Part shown: piece after piece, positions 7,781-15,419 of the stretch | How the letters are laid out: the number at the start of each line of letters is the position of its first letter | Position numbering within the stretch: the stretch's first letter is position 1 | Notes under the pieces: generated by a model | Seen by the model: only the letters and a program-made list of their open reading frames with translations | Told to the model about the DNA's origin: nothing | Databases searched by the model: none | Made by a program: the position numbers and the translations under genes | Source of the DNA: a virus | IMG/VR virus record: IMGVR_UViG_3300021135_000034 | Location: 1 to 26,925 of that record | Strand: one strand, 5' to 3' | Length of the DNA: 26,925 bases

Positions 7781-8966
7781 AATATGCATGCTACCTTGGA
7801 TTAGTATTGAAACTAGTCCAATTGGTACAAGTCGACCTTGTTGTCTTGCTATAGATGAGATAACAGATGCAGCTGGTGTCAAGTACGATTTAAACAAACA
7901 CACACTTACACAAATATATCAAAGTGGATATATGCAAGACCTGCGTCAAGAGTTTTTACTTGGTAAGCAACCGGCAACATGCAAAAGATGTTGGGACGAA
8001 GAGGCGGCAGGCAGAGTAAGCAAGCGCATTAACAGTCGCATACGTCTTAAAGAATACTATGATAAAGTTGACTTTAGTAATACTAACCCTGATCAACTTT
8101 GGTTCATTGACTTAAAGCTCGGCAATATTTGTAATCTTAAATGTCGTATATGCGGTAGCTGGAGTAGCAGTCCGTGGGCACAAGAAGAAATGGCATACTT
8201 ACCAGAAGTTAAAAAGAAAGACCATTTAGCATATACATTTCTTAAGCAAGGCGCATGGCCGCGTGAGAATCCACAATTTTGGGATAACTTACGAGCACTG
8301 CTACCAAACATTAAATACTTTGAATTTACGGGAGGTGAGCCATTCTTAATTAAAGAACACTTTGAACTATTGCGTTATGCAGTAGAGCATGGTTATAGTA
8401 AAGATATTGAAATACATTACAATACAAACGGCACTGTCTTCCCAGATTTTGCCGATGTGTGGAAAGAATTTAAGCACGTTGAGATTGCATTTAGTATAGA
8501 CAATATGGGCGCACGTTTTGAATATGAACGCTATCTTGCTAAGTGGGACGAAGTACAAGCAAACATAGCTAAGTTTATTGAACTAAGAAGTAAGAAATTA
8601 ACTATACATTTATGTACAACAATAAACATACAAAACGTTTATTACTTACCCGAGATATGTGATTGGATTGCGCAACAAACATTTGATAATGTTTACTTTA
8701 ATATGTTACACGACCCGTGGCACATGTGTATTGCTAGAATGACACCAGCCGCAAAAGAACTTGTTATTAATAGATTGCGCACACATGAGTTTAGCAGTAA
8801 ACACAAAGCAGAAATTATGCGTATCATTAAGTTTATCGAAAATGGCAACGGCAGTGATGGCACAGAATTCTTACGTAAAATGCAACAGACTGATGAATTT
8901 AGAAAAGAATCGATGCTAACAACACATAAGGAAATTGCATTAGCAATGGGTTATGTTGAAGCCTAG
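7767..8966 (+). CDS. Radical SAM enzyme 4 (subtype B)
   Basis: 399 residues from ATG, overlapping the previous gene by 14 bases. Subtype B pattern: 'ICMLPWISIE' (Cys7), a 'PCC' pair (Cys25-Cys26), Cys72 and Cys75 in 'TCKRCWDEEAAGR', and then 'SKRINSR'. The radical SAM motif is Cys122-Cys126-Cys129 ('ICNLKCRIC') and 'TGGEPFL' starts near residue 188. The post-core signature is divergent ('DNMGARFEYERYLAKW': the usual I-R becomes E-R), so this may be the functionally most distinct of the five. It is also the shortest and starts almost at its first conserved cysteine. Substrate unknown. Confidence 0.85.
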   Translation: MLSSKICMLPWISIETSPIGTSRPCCLAIDEITDAAGVKYDLNKHTLTQIYQSGYMQDLRQEFLLGKQPATCKRCWDEEAAGRVSKRINSRIRLKEYYDKVDFSNTNPDQLWFIDLKLGNICNLKCRICGSWSSSPWAQEEMAYLPEVKKKDHLAYTFLKQGAWPRENPQFWDNLRALLPNIKYFEFTGGEPFLIKEHFELLRYAVEHGYSKDIEIHYNTNGTVFPDFADVWKEFKHVEIAFSIDNMGARFEYERYLAKWDEVQANIAKFIELRSKKLTIHLCTTINIQNVYYLPEICDWIAQQTFDNVYFNMLHDPWHMCIARMTPAAKELVINRLRTHEFSSKHKAEIMRIIKFIENGNGSDGTEFLRKMQQTDEFRKESMLTTHKEIALAMGYVEA

Positions 8967-10242
8967 TACACTTTGCCTTGCCGCATGGTGTCACACATAT
9001 CTTTCACCACAAACTGAAAGACGTATATGCTGTGCTAGTCGCGAGCCTGCGCAAAACTTTGAACAGTATATCGATACTCGAGCTGGCACAGGCAAATACA
9101 TTCCAATTACCTTAGATGAACACTGGAACAGTGAGCATATGAAGTCAGTACGTCGGCGTATGATGGCAGGGGAAACACTTCCTGAATGCGAAGTGTGTAA
9201 TGACAAGCTATTGAACACATCAGTTTACCGTAGTTATTTTGATTCTATGTTTGGTAATAAGTATTTACAAGTACAAGAGACAACAGATACAACAGGTTAC
9301 ACAACTATGCGCCCTGTAAGTTGGGACTATAGATTTAGTAACTTATGTAATTTTAAGTGTCGCATGTGCGGAGATATGTTATCGAGTGCTTGGGAAACTG
9401 AACAACGACAACATAATATGATTAATTGGAACAACCCAAAGAATAATTGGATGAAACCAGAAGTAAAACAAGAGATCACAGCATTTCAAGATAGTCAAAT
9501 AGAACAGGAGTTTGCTCAAGCAGTCGAGAATCATCAAGTTGAAGAAGTATATTGGGTTGGTGGTGAACCACTAATGTACGAACAACATTGGCGTTATATG
9601 AAACGCATTATTGATTTAGGAGATGGCAAGCATGCTTACGCAAGGTACAATACTAATCTTAGCCGCGTCAACTATCGTGGTATCAATCTCTTCAGCGATA
9701 TTTTATCTGGGTTACGCGACTGGCAAATCTGTGCCAGCCTTGATGGAACGGGAGCAATTGGAGAATATATTAGAACAGGACTTGATTATAATCAATGGCT
9801 TGAAAACTTCCGTGAAGGAATTAAAACAGCTACTCATCGTCGACAAATGCGAATCGACTTCACTCTCACATTGCCCGGTATGTTCGAAATCATCAACATT
9901 ACCAACCTTGCTTCAGAAGAAAATGTAGACATCTTGGCTAAAGTTGTTTTCAGCTTTAGCCCCGACATTATCCTTAGTCCCCTTGCTCTACCACGCGACT
10001 TACTACATCCATGGTTAGACGAACTAATTCCACAGACTTCCGGCGCTATGCAAGATGTACTTGTACAGTTAAAATCACGACCAACGTTTGACGAGCAATG
10101 GCCTGATACATATAAGAAAGAGCTTGACAAAGGTAAGCAACGTGTGTTACAATTAGAAAGTATACGTAATGATACGCTTACACTAGCAGACATATTAAAA
10201 GAGAGACCAGCAGTATATGAGTGGTATAAAAACATTGCTTGA
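8953..10242 (+). CDS. Radical SAM enzyme 5 (subtype B)
   Basis: 429 residues from ATG, overlapping the previous gene by 14 bases. N-terminal cysteines: Cys8 and Cys13 ('LCLAAWCHTYL'), a 'ICC' pair (Cys26-Cys27), then Cys79 and Cys82 ('ECEVCNDK'). The segment 'SEHMKSVRRRMMAGE' matches the SPASM-type region just before the last cysteine pair. The radical SAM motif is Cys132-Cys136-Cys139 ('LCNFKCRMC') and 'GGEPLMY' is near residue 203. 'SLDGTGAIGEYIRTGLDY' matches the shared signature. It has an A-W in place of the P-W of enzymes 3 and 4, so it is intermediate between subtypes. Its end overlaps the next gene, an unknown protein, by 26 bases. Confidence 0.85.
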   Translation: MLKPSTLCLAAWCHTYLSPQTERRICCASREPAQNFEQYIDTRAGTGKYIPITLDEHWNSEHMKSVRRRMMAGETLPECEVCNDKLLNTSVYRSYFDSMFGNKYLQVQETTDTTGYTTMRPVSWDYRFSNLCNFKCRMCGDMLSSAWETEQRQHNMINWNNPKNNWMKPEVKQEITAFQDSQIEQEFAQAVENHQVEEVYWVGGEPLMYEQHWRYMKRIIDLGDGKHAYARYNTNLSRVNYRGINLFSDILSGLRDWQICASLDGTGAIGEYIRTGLDYNQWLENFREGIKTATHRRQMRIDFTLTLPGMFEIINITNLASEENVDILAKVVFSFSPDIILSPLALPRDLLHPWLDELIPQTSGAMQDVLVQLKSRPTFDEQWPDTYKKELDKGKQRVLQLESIRNDTLTLADILKERPAVYEWYKNIA

Positions 10243-11308
10243 TCAAATTGAAATTGATCTAAAAAATAACAAAACTAACGACATACTTACTATATACATT
10301 GATGTATATGATAACTCTCTTAGTCGTAAATGGCTATCGGCGCTTAATACATTAATCAAACAAAACTATCATCTTGAGAAAAATTATTGCTTTCACGGAT
10401 TTATTGAATCTGACAGAAATGCAGAATATATAACTAATCAAATTAATCTATCAATCGCGGCAATTAATCAAGCAAATCTTGGATATCAGATTAACGATCA
10501 TTTTACTGTGGAAAATACTATATCTCCTGGAGTAATCAACGGTACTGAAGAAATTGGTGGTGTAGTACATGATAAGATGAATCATCTGCATAGATATTTT
10601 GAAGATTTACAAGGAGTTAGCGGCCGCATGTCTGAATTTTATAACCGAGCAGACAGCCGAGTTCGATGGCATATTCGACAATTAAACTTATTATGTCATG
10701 AATATGAATCTCTTATATTGAGCATGCGTAAAGCTGTTCATGCCCCAGAGTGGCGTAGACCCAGTCAATTAATGTGTTGGTTAAGTGCACCGAGATTTGT
10801 ATTAGATGAAAATGATTTCGAACTGTTCGGTATTGAAAGTTTAAATCGTCCGCTAGGCGGTGTATATGCTGGAGTTAACAAAGCAGTTGGCAAACATCAT
10901 TTTGAAGTATTTCGTGACGAAGTTGCTAATCCCCTTAACCATAGAATCGATGAATTGACTACCACTACATTACGTTCACAAACTGAAGCCGCCGGCGATT
11001 TTGATATCGAATGGTCAAACAATCCAGGAAAATATCAATGGCAAATAAAAACCTTGCAAGATTTTAAACAATGGTTATCGAATAATGGATTTGATCCGGA
11101 TGATAAGACATTAACCATCGGTCATCCGCAAGTTGGGCAAGTTGATTTAATTAAAAGTTTTGGCAACGACAAGTATAAAAATATTTGGTTGCAGTTAGGC
11201 GAACATCTAAATGTGTACAGTATAAGAACCAAGGATGCATCAGTTACATATGAATATGATTGGTCAGACAGTGATTATGCTGATCAACAAATTGATCAGA
11301 TCGCCTGA
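10217..11308 (+). CDS. Unrecognised protein directly after the radical SAM genes
   Basis: 363 residues from ATG, with 26 bases of overlap into radical SAM enzyme 5. I recognise no domain. It has no signal peptide, membrane segment or cysteine cluster. The N-terminal ~80 residues are helical, with an amphipathic start ('LLDQIEIDLKNNK'). The centre is Arg/His-rich ('RADSRVRWHIRQLNLLCHEY'), then comes 'GGVYAGVNKAVGKHHFEVF', and the C-terminal third looks mixed alpha/beta and ends in an acidic Asp/Gln-rich tail. Close coupling to the five radical SAM genes suggests it works with them, as partner, chaperone or downstream enzyme. That is inference from position only. Length and even composition argue for a real gene. 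Confidence 0.7.
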   Translation: MSGIKTLLDQIEIDLKNNKTNDILTIYIDVYDNSLSRKWLSALNTLIKQNYHLEKNYCFHGFIESDRNAEYITNQINLSIAAINQANLGYQINDHFTVENTISPGVINGTEEIGGVVHDKMNHLHRYFEDLQGVSGRMSEFYNRADSRVRWHIRQLNLLCHEYESLILSMRKAVHAPEWRRPSQLMCWLSAPRFVLDENDFELFGIESLNRPLGGVYAGVNKAVGKHHFEVFRDEVANPLNHRIDELTTTTLRSQTEAAGDFDIEWSNNPGKYQWQIKTLQDFKQWLSNNGFDPDDKTLTIGHPQVGQVDLIKSFGNDKYKNIWLQLGEHLNVYSIRTKDASVTYEYDWSDSDYADQQIDQIA

Positions 11309-11313
11309 ATTTT

Positions 11314-12012
11314 ATGATTTTAGTAGCTGCAGGGGATAGTTATATATGGGGTAGTGAGCTTGCAGACTGCCGGGCCGTCTATAGCAAACAAACTTTTCCG
11401 GCATTGTTAGCACAACAATCTAATATGGAGTATGTTTGCACGGCACACCCTGGCAATGCCAATAATGCAATTAGTAGAATGGCAATTGATGCGTTAAGTA
11501 AAATAGAGGATGATAAGTTTTTGTTAGTTGAATGGACTTACCCACAACGTGCTGAATTTAGAATTAACGATGAGTGGATTAGTATAAACAGTTGGCATAC
11601 TAACGCTAAAGAATTTAGTGAAAGTTATTTTAAACATGCTGGTGATAGTGAATACTATGAAATTTACTCTATACTCAAAGAAATAGTCTTTCTACAGCAG
11701 TATTGTATAATAAACAAGATACCATATATGTTTATGACTGCTGATAATCATTTCTACCAACACGAAAACTATATCCGGCGCCGAGATGCTGGTCTAGATA
11801 ACTTATATAATCAAATTAATTGGGAAAACTGGTTTTGGTTTGCCGCCAGTATGCAGGAAAATGAAACTCGTGCACCAATTGGCTTCCATCGATGGGCAGT
11901 TGAAAATAAGTATAAAGTTGGAGTACAACTACATCCACTCGACGATGCACACAAAATCGCAGCAACATTAATAACGGAGAAGTTCAATGAATTGGTTACT
12001 AAACATAATTAA
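11314..12012 (+). CDS. SGNH/GDSL hydrolase-like protein
   Basis: 232 residues from ATG, 5 bases after the previous stop. The N-terminus 'MILVAAGDSYIWG' places the Gly-Asp-Ser block (Ser9 as nucleophile) at the usual block I position. Near the C-terminus 'LHPLDDAHKIAATLI' supplies the DxxH pair expected for the catalytic triad. Such proteins act as esterases, deacetylases or acyltransferases, often on sugars. 'GNANNAISRMAID' in the first third fits the block II Gly and following helix. In this context it may trim or transfer an acyl group on the product of the neighbouring enzymes, which is inferred. The 3' end overlaps a 33-aa ORF. Confidence 0.75.
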   Translation: MILVAAGDSYIWGSELADCRAVYSKQTFPALLAQQSNMEYVCTAHPGNANNAISRMAIDALSKIEDDKFLLVEWTYPQRAEFRINDEWISINSWHTNAKEFSESYFKHAGDSEYYEIYSILKEIVFLQQYCIINKIPYMFMTADNHFYQHENYIRRRDAGLDNLYNQINWENWFWFAASMQENETRAPIGFHRWAVENKYKVGVQLHPLDDAHKIAATLITEKFNELVTKHN

Positions 12013-12088
12013 TCGTGTCAAGATGGAATTACGCTATCGTAAGAAATTAAAAGAGTTACGTAAGCGCGATCCATTTATTTACAAGTGA
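11987..12088 (+). CDS. 33-residue basic small protein
   Basis: ATG at 11987, TGA at 12086-12088. The protein starts MNWLLNIINRVKMELR, continues with a Lys/Arg-rich helix and ends RKRDPFIYK. It looks like an amphipathic, possibly membrane-associated N-terminus followed by a basic helix. I recall tiny proteins with the same RDPFIYK-type ending in T4-like marine phages, function unknown. It overlaps the SGNH gene before it by 26 bases, and its TGA overlaps the GTG of the next gene, so it sits exactly in a coupled translation chain. That makes chance less likely despite the size. Confidence 0.6.
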   Translation: MNWLLNIINRVKMELRYRKKLKELRKRDPFIYK

Positions 12089-12723
12089 GAGTATTAACAG
12101 TTGGTGATAGCTTTACATATGGTGACGAACTAACGGATGTTAAGCAAGCATGGCCGTATGTATTACAAACTAAATTATCATGTGAGTTAACTAATTTAGG
12201 GAAACCCGGTGTGGGAAATACTAGTATGGTACGGACAATAGTTGAACAGGCAGCAGATTATGATTTAATAATTGTTGCATGGAGTCATTTTGCACGTATT
12301 GAATTTGCTGATGAGCATGGAATATTTGATACATGGCCCGGATATCGTGGACTAACATTTACTAAAGACCTTGCATACCGAACAGAATTATTAAAATACA
12401 TTACAATACATTACAATGACAAATATTTGTATAAGCAATATCTGACAAATATAATTTTATTACAATCTTATGTGCGACAACAAGGCAAGAAATTGCTTAT
12501 GCTCGATGCATATGGCAACAATATTATGCTGCGTTGGTCGGACGAGTTTGCACCGATTCGAGACCAAATTGATTCAGCGAACTTTATAGGGTGGCCAATC
12601 GGAACTATGGCTGAATGGACATACGGCACACCCCAGGGATCGGGCGGTCATTTTTTAGAAGAAGGGCATGCAATAGTAGCGGATAAAATTTATGAACATA
12701 TTAGGTCTTTGGGATGGATTTAA
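12085..12723 (+). CDS. SGNH/GDSL hydrolase-like protein, second copy
   Basis: 212 residues from GTG in a GTGA overlap with the 33-aa ORF. 'MRVLTVGDSFTYG' gives the block I Gly-Asp-Ser (Ser9). 'GKPGVGNTSMVRTI' fits block II, and 'GGHFLEEGHAIVADKI' near the end gives the catalytic His with an acidic residue three positions before it (Glu-Glu-Gly-His, where Asp is usual). It is the second SGNH protein in a row and similar in length to the first, so the two may be a duplicated pair with different substrates. Its last 23 bases overlap the convergent homing endonuclease gene. Confidence 0.75.
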   Translation: MRVLTVGDSFTYGDELTDVKQAWPYVLQTKLSCELTNLGKPGVGNTSMVRTIVEQAADYDLIIVAWSHFARIEFADEHGIFDTWPGYRGLTFTKDLAYRTELLKYITIHYNDKYLYKQYLTNIILLQSYVRQQGKKLLMLDAYGNNIMLRWSDEFAPIRDQIDSANFIGWPIGTMAEWTYGTPQGSGGHFLEEGHAIVADKIYEHIRSLGWI

Positions 12724-13483
12724 CACAGTATCCATTGTGATGTTCTTGTTTACCTTTAGCAACCTGATCACGCATTGCTGGTAAACTTAGTTTGTGGTTT
12801 TTACAAAATTCTGCTAAATTATTAGTCTGCTCAGTAGTACAGTTTGGAAATGTAACGACATATAATTTACGAATTTTGTTCAGTGAATCCTCAGTTAATG
12901 GATGATTCTTTTTATAAACTGATAATTTTTCTCTACGATTCACTGACATGTCTCTAAGTGCTGCCGACATTTTTTCTTTTTGTTCGGCAGTTCTTTGTTT
13001 GCCCCTATTAGCATCCCCAATTGCAGCCTTTGTTTCTTCACTGTGAGAATGCCCTTTAAAAGAATTTTGCGTCTTTTTCTTTGCCGCAATAGACATTTTG
13101 TGTCTAGTTTCGTCGCTAACAATTCTCCCTTTAAGCATATTACTAAGGTATACAGAGTGCTCTTTTCTAATAGATTCATACACTTTGGCAGTAACACAAC
13201 TTTCATATCTTTGGTGCTTAGTGGACATAGCCTTTAACATTCTTAGTGCAAAAACCATTGAACGCTTTGATGTGCCCGAAGTCATTTTAGTTAGCAACCA
13301 ATGGCATATAAAATGCTCTCTTGCAGTCAAGGACGCTAAGTTTTCTGTTGAATTGTCGCCCCCAAGTGATTTGGGAATTGTGTGATGTTTTTCTGTGTAT
13401 GTTTCCTGCGATAAAGTTCTTGACTTTGCAGAATCAATTATGCTATAATAAATTTTAGTATATTTGTTTTCAATAAATATCAT
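12701..13483 (-). CDS. HNH homing endonuclease with NUMOD3 repeats
   Basis: 260 residues from the ATG at 13483. I prefer it to the GTG at 13492 because AAAGGTGA lies just upstream at proper spacing. The HNH nuclease site is 'EKHHTIPKSLGGDNSTENL' (His33, His34, Asn48) followed by 'REHFICHW' (His57, His61). Downstream, NUMOD3-type helix-turn-helix DNA-binding repeats occur: 'GRIVSDETRHKMSIA' and 'GHSHSEETKAAIGDANRG'. Such free-standing enzymes cut DNA at a target site so that their own gene is copied in by repair. It is antisense to its neighbours and its 3' end overlaps the SGNH gene, which marks it as an insertion between 12723 and 13513. No intron boundaries are seen. Confidence 0.85.
   Translation of the reverse strand: MIFIENKYTKIYYSIIDSAKSRTLSQETYTEKHHTIPKSLGGDNSTENLASLTAREHFICHWLLTKMTSGTSKRSMVFALRMLKAMSTKHQRYESCVTAKVYESIRKEHSVYLSNMLKGRIVSDETRHKMSIAAKKKTQNSFKGHSHSEETKAAIGDANRGKQRTAEQKEKMSAALRDMSVNRREKLSVYKKNHPLTEDSLNKIRKLYVVTFPNCTTEQTNNLAEFCKNHKLSLPAMRDQVAKGKQEHHNGYCVKSIPKT
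13420..13449 (+). promoter_or_regulatory. Consensus sigma70 promoter inside the antisense homing endonuclease gene
   Basis: TTGACT (13420-13425), 18 bases, then a perfect TATAAT (13444-13449) on the plus strand. Predicted start is near 13456, giving a leader of about 57 bases before the carbamoyltransferase ATG at 13513. The promoter lies within the first codons of the minus-strand endonuclease, and its RNA would be antisense to that gene's start codon and ribosome binding site. It could restore expression of the genes downstream of the insertion. Confidence 0.6.
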
Positions 13484-13501
13484 GTTAATCACCTTTAAAT
13501 T

Positions 13502-13509
13502 TATTTATC
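13502..13509 (-). promoter_or_regulatory. Possible T4-type late promoter octamer for the homing endonuclease
   Basis: On the minus strand the sequence GATAAATA differs at one base from the T4 late promoter octamer TATAAATA and lies 19-26 bases upstream of the endonuclease ATG, just before its Shine-Dalgarno sequence. In AT-rich DNA such a match can occur by chance, so this is weak. Confidence 0.25.
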
Positions 13510-13512
13510 AAA

Positions 13513-15009
13513 ATGCACAACATATTAGGAATTAGTGCTGGGTTTCATGACGCAGCAGTAACATTAATCAAAGGCGATGATATTGTCTTTGCAGGTCATG
13601 CTGAACGCTATAGCCTGATTAAACATGACGCAAACTTAAACAGTGCGCTAATAGCAGATGCATTAACATACGGCTCGCCCGATCAAATTGCATACTATGA
13701 AAGACCGTGGGTTAAGAAGACACGTCAGCTTTATGCTGGACAATACAGTGAATTAAAAACGCCGTGGACTGTACGTGGTATGCTTAAAAAGATGGTACCC
13801 AACTCTCCGATATATCATCTCCCAATTAGTACATACAATCATCATCTATCACATGCGGCTGCAGGCTTTCAAACAAGTACATTTGATGATGCAACTGTGG
13901 TTGTAATTGATGCAATTGGTGAATGGGATACAATAAGCATATGGAGTGCATATTACAAAAACGGTCGGGCACAATATAATAAGGTATGGGGACAAAAATA
14001 TCCGCATAGTATCGGCTTGATGTATAGTGCATTTACTAAAGAAGTTGGTTTACGTCCACTGGATGAAGAATACATATTAATGGGCATGGCTGGCTGGGCA
14101 AAGAAAAAAACACACCGATTAAGCGATCAACTTTCTCATTGGCTAGTTAACAATGAGTTTAATCTAACATTAAAACACAATCTACATATTGGGCTGCCCG
14201 CTAATGATATGAAAGTTAAATGGAATGACTTTGAGATTGCTAATGCAGCACAAACACTTACTGAAGAACTAATACATAATATAATGTATAAAGCAAGTAT
14301 GCTCGCACCTAACAGTAATTTAGTATACTCTGGCGGTGTTGCGCTTAACTGTAGTGCTAATAGAGATTTAGGAGAATACTTTGATAACATTTGGATTATG
14401 CCTAATCCTGGTGATGCTGGTAGCAGCCTTGGAGCGGCAGCATTAGCGCATGGTGGGAAACTTAATTGGACTAATGCTTTTCTTGGGCATGATATTCCTG
14501 GCCCTTATCCTTGCACCGATGTTGTATCCGAGTTAATGGCAAATAAGATTGTTGGTGTTGCTAGTGGACGTGCAGAGTTTGGTCCTAGAGCATTAGGTAA
14601 TAGAAGTTTATTAGCTGACCCACGTGGCACTGACATTAAAGATGCTGTAAACTTAATTAAACGTAGACAACAGTTTCGCCCATTCGCTCCTATAATACTG
14701 GAGGAGTTTGCTGATGAGTATTTTGAAATGCCTAACGGATTTAAATCTAGCCCGTATATGCAAACAACTGCAAAGTGCTTGCGTCCCAATGAATTTCCTG
14801 CTATAATACATGTTGATGGTACAAGTCGTGTACAGACAGTGCCGCGAGATGGTAGTGGCATACGTGAACTATTATGCTTATGGTACACTTGGACAGGTTG
14901 CCCGATGTTGCTTAATACAAGTTTAAATGTACGTGGTGAACCAATGGTAAATGATCGTGCTGATGCAGATCGATTTGAAGAACTATACGGAGTTAAAGTG
15001 TTATCATGA
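13513..15009 (+). CDS. NodU/TobZ-family O-carbamoyltransferase
   Basis: 498 residues from ATG, with no clear Shine-Dalgarno sequence. The N-terminal Kae1-like half starts 'ILGISAGFHDAAVTLIKGDD' (His12, Asp13), with 'HHLSHA' at residues 110-115 (metal-binding histidines) and 'VVIDAIGEWDT'. The C-terminal YrdC-like half carries 'EFGPRALGNRSLLADPR' and 'LLNTSLNVRGEP', both hallmarks of the family. These enzymes use carbamoyl phosphate and ATP to make carbamoyl-adenylate and transfer the carbamoyl group to a hydroxyl, usually on a sugar; some phage members carbamoylate 5-hydroxymethylcytosine. Length is a little short of TobZ-type members. The acceptor here is unknown. It overlaps the next gene by 4 bases (ATGA). 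Confidence 0.85.
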   Translation: MHNILGISAGFHDAAVTLIKGDDIVFAGHAERYSLIKHDANLNSALIADALTYGSPDQIAYYERPWVKKTRQLYAGQYSELKTPWTVRGMLKKMVPNSPIYHLPISTYNHHLSHAAAGFQTSTFDDATVVVIDAIGEWDTISIWSAYYKNGRAQYNKVWGQKYPHSIGLMYSAFTKEVGLRPLDEEYILMGMAGWAKKKTHRLSDQLSHWLVNNEFNLTLKHNLHIGLPANDMKVKWNDFEIANAAQTLTEELIHNIMYKASMLAPNSNLVYSGGVALNCSANRDLGEYFDNIWIMPNPGDAGSSLGAAALAHGGKLNWTNAFLGHDIPGPYPCTDVVSELMANKIVGVASGRAEFGPRALGNRSLLADPRGTDIKDAVNLIKRRQQFRPFAPIILEEFADEYFEMPNGFKSSPYMQTTAKCLRPNEFPAIIHVDGTSRVQTVPRDGSGIRELLCLWYTWTGCPMLLNTSLNVRGEPMVNDRADADRFEELYGVKVLS

Positions 15010-15419
15010 ACATACTAATAATGGGCTTGCCGGGTGCAGGTAAAACAACACTAGCAGAAGCATTGCAAAAAAGATTAAATGCAACTTGGCACAATGCAGA
15101 TGAGATAAGAAAACAATTTAACGATATGGACTTTAGCATAGAAGGTAGACTGCGACAAGCAAGTAGAATGAGTCAACTTGCAGCAATGGATGCGTTCGAT
15201 GGGTGGCAACATAGTATATGCGACTTTGTTGCACCTACTCAAGAGATACGTGATATATTTGATGCCGACTATGTTATATGGGTTGACACAATTAATGAAG
15301 GGCGATTTGAAGATACAAACCGACTATTTGAACCACCAGAGTCATACGATATACGTGTAACAGAACAAGATGCTGAACGTTGGGCAGATATGATTGCTAA
15401 GGATATAAATGAAACATAA
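15006..15419 (+). CDS. APS-kinase-like P-loop kinase (CysC-like)
   Basis: 137 residues in an ATGA overlap with the carbamoyltransferase. The Walker A motif is 'GLPGAGKTTLA' (Lys13). Then come 'NADEIRKQFNDMDFSIEGR' and 'RQASRM', the pattern of adenylylsulfate kinases, and 'DFVAPTQEIRDIF' and 'WVDTINEGRFEDTNRLFEPP', which match the family's C-terminal half. True APS kinases phosphorylate adenylylsulfate to PAPS, the sulfate donor. This protein is shorter than the usual 180-200 residues, so it may act on another substrate. No ATP sulfurylase or sulfotransferase is visible nearby, so PAPS synthesis is not supported by context. Confidence 0.75.
   Translation: MNILIMGLPGAGKTTLAEALQKRLNATWHNADEIRKQFNDMDFSIEGRLRQASRMSQLAAMDAFDGWQHSICDFVAPTQEIRDIFDADYVIWVDTINEGRFEDTNRLFEPPESYDIRVTEQDAERWADMIAKDINET

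Noticed and set aside
9834-10235. 133-aa reading frame on the minus strand
   Set aside because: It lies wholly within radical SAM enzyme 5 and has no ribosome binding site or domain; it is an antisense shadow.
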